Positions 62,013-64,000 of a DNA stretch of 64,000 bases are shown one piece after another (position 1 is the stretch's first letter; each line of letters begins with the position of its first letter). The notes below the pieces were generated by a model that saw only the letters and a program-made list of their open reading frames with translations, did not search any database and had not been told where the DNA came from. Both the position numbers and the translations under genes were made by a program. Origin of the DNA: Enterococcus faecium (GTDB taxonomy: Bacteria; Bacillota; Bacilli; Lactobacillales; Enterococcaceae); contig NZ_CP118955.1 in assembly GCF_029023785.1 (NCBI RefSeq), positions 1,610,501-1,674,500 on the forward strand, in the 5' to 3' direction.

Positions 62013-62036
62013 TATCATCTCTCCTTACATTGCTAA

Positions 62037-62050
62037 TATAAGCGTTTTCT
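62037..62050. promoter_or_regulatory. Weak cre-like site before the operon
   Basis: TATAAGCGTTTTCT, two mismatches to the CcpA consensus, just upstream of the regulator start. Confidence 0.35.
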
Positions 62051-62073
62051 AAACTAACGACAATATGAAATGT

Positions 62074-62093
62074 TTGCACTTAACTAAGTGCAA
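62074..62093. promoter_or_regulatory. 20-bp palindromic operator candidate
   Basis: TTGCACTTAACTAAGTGCAA has nine-base perfect arms around AC. It lies 30-50 bases downstream of the predicted start of the nine-gene operon and 62 bases before its first codon. Confidence 0.6.
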
Positions 62094-62129
62094 CTTATAG
62101 CTTTTTAACTAATACTACAGAGTTTATCT

Positions 62130-62158
62130 ATTATAAAGACGACTACATGTACTGTTAA
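62130..62158 (-). promoter_or_regulatory. Promoter of the nine-gene operon
   Basis: Minus strand TTAACA, 17-base spacer, TATAAT (five of six and six of six consensus bases). Predicted start near 62123. Confidence 0.72.
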
Positions 62159-62235
62159 AAAGCGTTTTTTATTGCACTAAGTCGTAATATAAATAATCAA
62201 ACGCTTTTTCAAATTTTTTAAATCGCCGTTTGTAT

Positions 62236-63275
62236 AATTAAGCGAGACAAATAAAAAAGCCATTTATGTTACACTCAAATTGTAATACCCGCTAAAGCAT
62301 ACAAGGAGAGTGAACATAAATGACTTATACCCATCTTACACCAAACGAGCTTGTAATGATAGAAGCATATTTTCATCAAGAAACTCCGGTTGCTATCGTT
62401 GCGAAGCAGCTTAAACGTGGACGCCAAACAATTTACAATGTCTATAACTTTCTCAAATGTGGTGGAACAGCACTTGAATACTTTGAACAATACAAAGAAA
62501 ATAAGCGACGTTGTGGGAGAACCGAAATCATTTTTCCTGCTGAGGAAAAAGAATACATTGAAAAAAGATCAACTGAAGGTTGGACCCCAGACGTCATTAT
62601 TGGCCGTGCAGAGCGAACCTTCTCTTGTTCAGTAAGTACCCTCTATCGCCGGTTTAAGACGGGAGAATTCAATGTTTTACATTTACCGATGCAAGGAAAA
62701 CGAAAACCAAATGGTTATAAGGAAAAACGTGGAAAACAGGCATTCAAAAGAAATATTTCTGAACGTAAAAAAGATTATGTCGTTTTCGAAGAAGAATTTG
62801 GACATTTAGAGGGTGATACGATTGTCGGCATCCACCATAAAAGTGCCGTCATCACACTCGTTGAGCGACTTTCAAAAGCCATTATCGCCTTGAAACCAGA
62901 AGGCCGTAAGGCAGTTGATATTGAAAATTCGATTAATGAATGGCTTCAATCCGTACCCAAAAATCTTTTCAAATCAATTACCTTTGATTGTGGAAAAGAA
63001 TTCTCTAATTGGAAAAGTATTAGTAATACGAATGATATTGATATTTATTTCGCAGACCCAGGAACGCCTTCCCAACGGGGATTAAATGAACATTCAAACG
63101 GACTCCTCCGAAAAGATGGACTACCAAAAGAAATGGAATTCAACCAAGTCAATCAAGGATTCATCTCATCCGTTGCGTCTAAAAGAAACCATATCCCTAG
63201 AAAATCACTAAATTACCAAACACCATTAGAAGTTTTTTTGAGTTACGTAAATGGAAAGTTTTGTCTCGCTTAATT
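62236..63275 (+). mobile_element. IS30-family insertion sequence
   Basis: Terminal inverted repeats AATTAAGCGAGACAAA at 62236 and TTTGTCTCGCTTAATT at 63260-63275, with a second inner match CCATTTATG / CGTAAATGG. About 1.04 kb, one transposase gene, resembling IS6770-type enterococcal elements. Ends are set by the repeats; the exact target duplication is unclear. Confidence 0.85.
62320..63273 (+). CDS. IS30-family transposase
   Basis: 317 residues, apparently intact. The N-terminal HTH is HLTPNELVMIEAYFHQ and KQLKRGRQTIYNVYN. The DDE core shows Asp in HLEGDTIVGIHHKS, Asp in SITFDCGKEFSNWK and Glu in RGLNEHSNGLLRKDG, the IS30 signature. CAAGGAGAG precedes the ATG. The end overlaps the right inverted repeat, as usual for this family. 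Confidence 0.93.
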   Translation: MTYTHLTPNELVMIEAYFHQETPVAIVAKQLKRGRQTIYNVYNFLKCGGTALEYFEQYKENKRRCGRTEIIFPAEEKEYIEKRSTEGWTPDVIIGRAERTFSCSVSTLYRRFKTGEFNVLHLPMQGKRKPNGYKEKRGKQAFKRNISERKKDYVVFEEEFGHLEGDTIVGIHHKSAVITLVERLSKAIIALKPEGRKAVDIENSINEWLQSVPKNLFKSITFDCGKEFSNWKSISNTNDIDIYFADPGTPSQRGLNEHSNGLLRKDGLPKEMEFNQVNQGFISSVASKRNHIPRKSLNYQTPLEVFLSYVNGKFCLA

Positions 63276-63732
63276 TGACAAATAATAAACAAAAAACAAT
63301 AGCACTAAACAGACCAAAATAGTTATGACTCTCAACGCGGGAGTAAACAGCAATGCTATCATTAAATTAGCAAGTTCACTGACGATTGAGGAATTTGATT
63401 CGTATAATACAAATAAAGGTTCTGCAAATAAATTCACATGTCTATAAACAAATTCTGTAAATAAATATACGGTTAAGCCTAAACCAATTATGGTGATATT
63501 TTTTTTAGATTTTGACATTTTTTCTCTCCTATAATAATTTTTTCAGTTATTCATTTCCTTTTTTATAAAAAATGTAGATTGTTTTGAAGTAATAATATGC
63601 TGTAGTTTCAAGAAAATTTACAGGAAATTTGATAACTGATATTATTTACTTTTTGACCACCATATACATGACTTTTATTTTTGTTTCTTTTTTAGAATCA
63701 AATGTGATTAAATAGAAAATTTTACAATAATA

Positions 63733-63789
63733 TGCACATATAAATAATAAGATGATATAATCAACAAAGAAAATGTGATTTTTTTCACT
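63733..63789 (+). promoter_or_regulatory. Promoter and CRP/FNR-type box of the formate/nitrite channel gene
   Basis: TGCACA, 17-base spacer, TATAAT (63733-63761), followed at 63774-63789 by TGTGATTTTTTTCACT, a TGTGA-N6-TCACt dyad as bound by CRP/FNR/Flp/ArcR proteins. Further half sites TGTGATTAAA (63699) and TTATCACA (63794). Position after the -10 suggests repression. Confidence 0.55.
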
Positions 63790-63837
63790 ATATTTTATCA
63801 CATGAAAATTCATTAAGAAAGTAGGAATCGAAGTATT

Positions 63838-64000
63838 ATGCACACACCAGAAGAAATTATGGAACTCAGTATTCATCTTGGAACAAAAAAAATACATAAA
63901 CCTATCTTAGCTAAACTGATTTTAGGTTTTATCGGAGGAGCCATGATTTCTCTAGGTTATTTGGCATACGTACGAGTCTCTGCTTCTATCCCAGAATCTA
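63838..64000 (+). CDS. Formate/nitrite transporter family protein (5' end only)
   Basis: 54 codons are visible. HTPEEIMELSIHLGTKKIHK and LILGFIGGAMISLGYLAYV form the N-terminal helix and first membrane helix of FocA/NirC channels. The pentameric channel exports formate or moves nitrite; which one cannot be told from this fragment. GTAGGAA lies upstream of the ATG. The gene runs off the window. Confidence 0.82.
   Translation, partial: MHTPEEIMELSIHLGTKKIHKPILAKLILGFIGGAMISLGYLAYVRVSASIPES

Larger units (their letters stand above)
62169..63518 (-). pseudogene. Small membrane-protein gene split by the IS30-family element
   Basis: The 5' part (63518 to about 63276) encodes some 80 residues with a signal-like N-terminus (ITIIGLGLTVYLFTEFVY) and a C-terminal helix (VITILVCLVLLFFVYYL). 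Its present stop codon TAA is supplied by the IS end. On the far side of the element, 62235 down to 62169 keeps an open frame reading YKRRFKKFEKAFDYLYYDLV and then Q and stop. Joining the flanks with a one-base overlap gives a continuous frame, a helix followed by a basic tail. No family recognised. No longer target duplication is evident. Confidence 0.5.

Noticed and set aside
62275..62490. 71-codon minus-strand frame opposite the transposase start
   Set aside because: Antisense shadow within an intact IS30-family transposase.
63646..63897. 83-codon minus-strand frame opposite the formate/nitrite gene start
   Set aside because: Phe/Tyr/Ile-rich shadow in AT-rich DNA that overlaps a better-supported promoter and start codon.

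Overview
The window is chromosomal DNA from a low-GC Firmicute, almost certainly Enterococcus faecium or its sister species E. lactis. The evidence is the divergent mvaE/mvaS mevalonate pair, a second EF-Tu gene of streptococcal type (the tufB gene known from the E. faecium group), a 483-residue cardiolipin synthase whose numbering fits the E. faecium daptomycin literature, and SigA, DnaG, MapZ and Fur proteins of enterococcal type. Assignments rest on motif recognition and memory of protein families; no database was searched.

Layout. 1-7849 (minus strand) is housekeeping: 3'-truncated xerD, fur, cvfB, mapZ and the dnaG-rpoD pair. 8031-17002 is mostly membrane and envelope: an Exp7-like P-type ATPase, a DUF368/PopT undecaprenyl-phosphate transporter, a membrane-anchored lysozyme-like protein, an alpha/beta hydrolase with mprF, and lone tufB. 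17370-25251 holds YxeA, a nucleoid-associated protein, an aldo/keto reductase, two orphan proteins and mvaE/mvaS. 25273-35062 holds a methyltransferase, a P2-type ATPase behind what looks like a yybP-ykoY Mn2+ riboswitch, cls, a ThiD/PdxK kinase, an unusual Spx-like regulator with a folded leader, a PadR pair and a universal stress protein. 35143-38810 is a beta-glucoside module with a consensus cre site. 39188-40820 is a quinone/electrophile detoxification pair. 40914-46100 is a galactitol-type PTS operon with a class II aldolase and a divergent DeoR/PfkB pair. 46621-50106 holds a MerR-controlled hydrolase, a flavin monooxygenase and a thioredoxin-type ArsC. 50384-54333 is a fructose-family PTS enzyme with its PRD regulator.

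The most interesting block is 54621-62012: a nine-gene minus-strand operon with one good promoter and one terminator. It encodes a PRD/EIIB antiterminator, a stand-alone PRD protein, four poorly described proteins (SFCGS glycine-rich, DUF4312, DUF4311, DUF4310), a metallo-amidohydrolase, a DgaE-like PLP ammonia-lyase and a DgaF-like 2-keto-3-deoxy-6-phosphogluconate aldolase. The enzymes point to catabolism of an N-substituted amino-sugar acid. No kinase and no recognisable PTS enzyme II is present, so the four DUF proteins are candidates for an undescribed substrate-phosphorylating transporter. Downstream of that, an IS30-family element has split a small membrane-protein gene, and the window ends in a formate/nitrite-type channel gene.

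Intergenic space carries a family of palindromic, terminator-like repeats built from shared modules (2435-2520, 17755-17880, 26147-26385, 30884-31050, 33317-33356, 37975-38030, 38815-38935, 46137-46610). One copy is interrupted by a second, unrelated palindrome that looks like joined IS3-type ends. There are no rRNA or tRNA genes and no CRISPR array.
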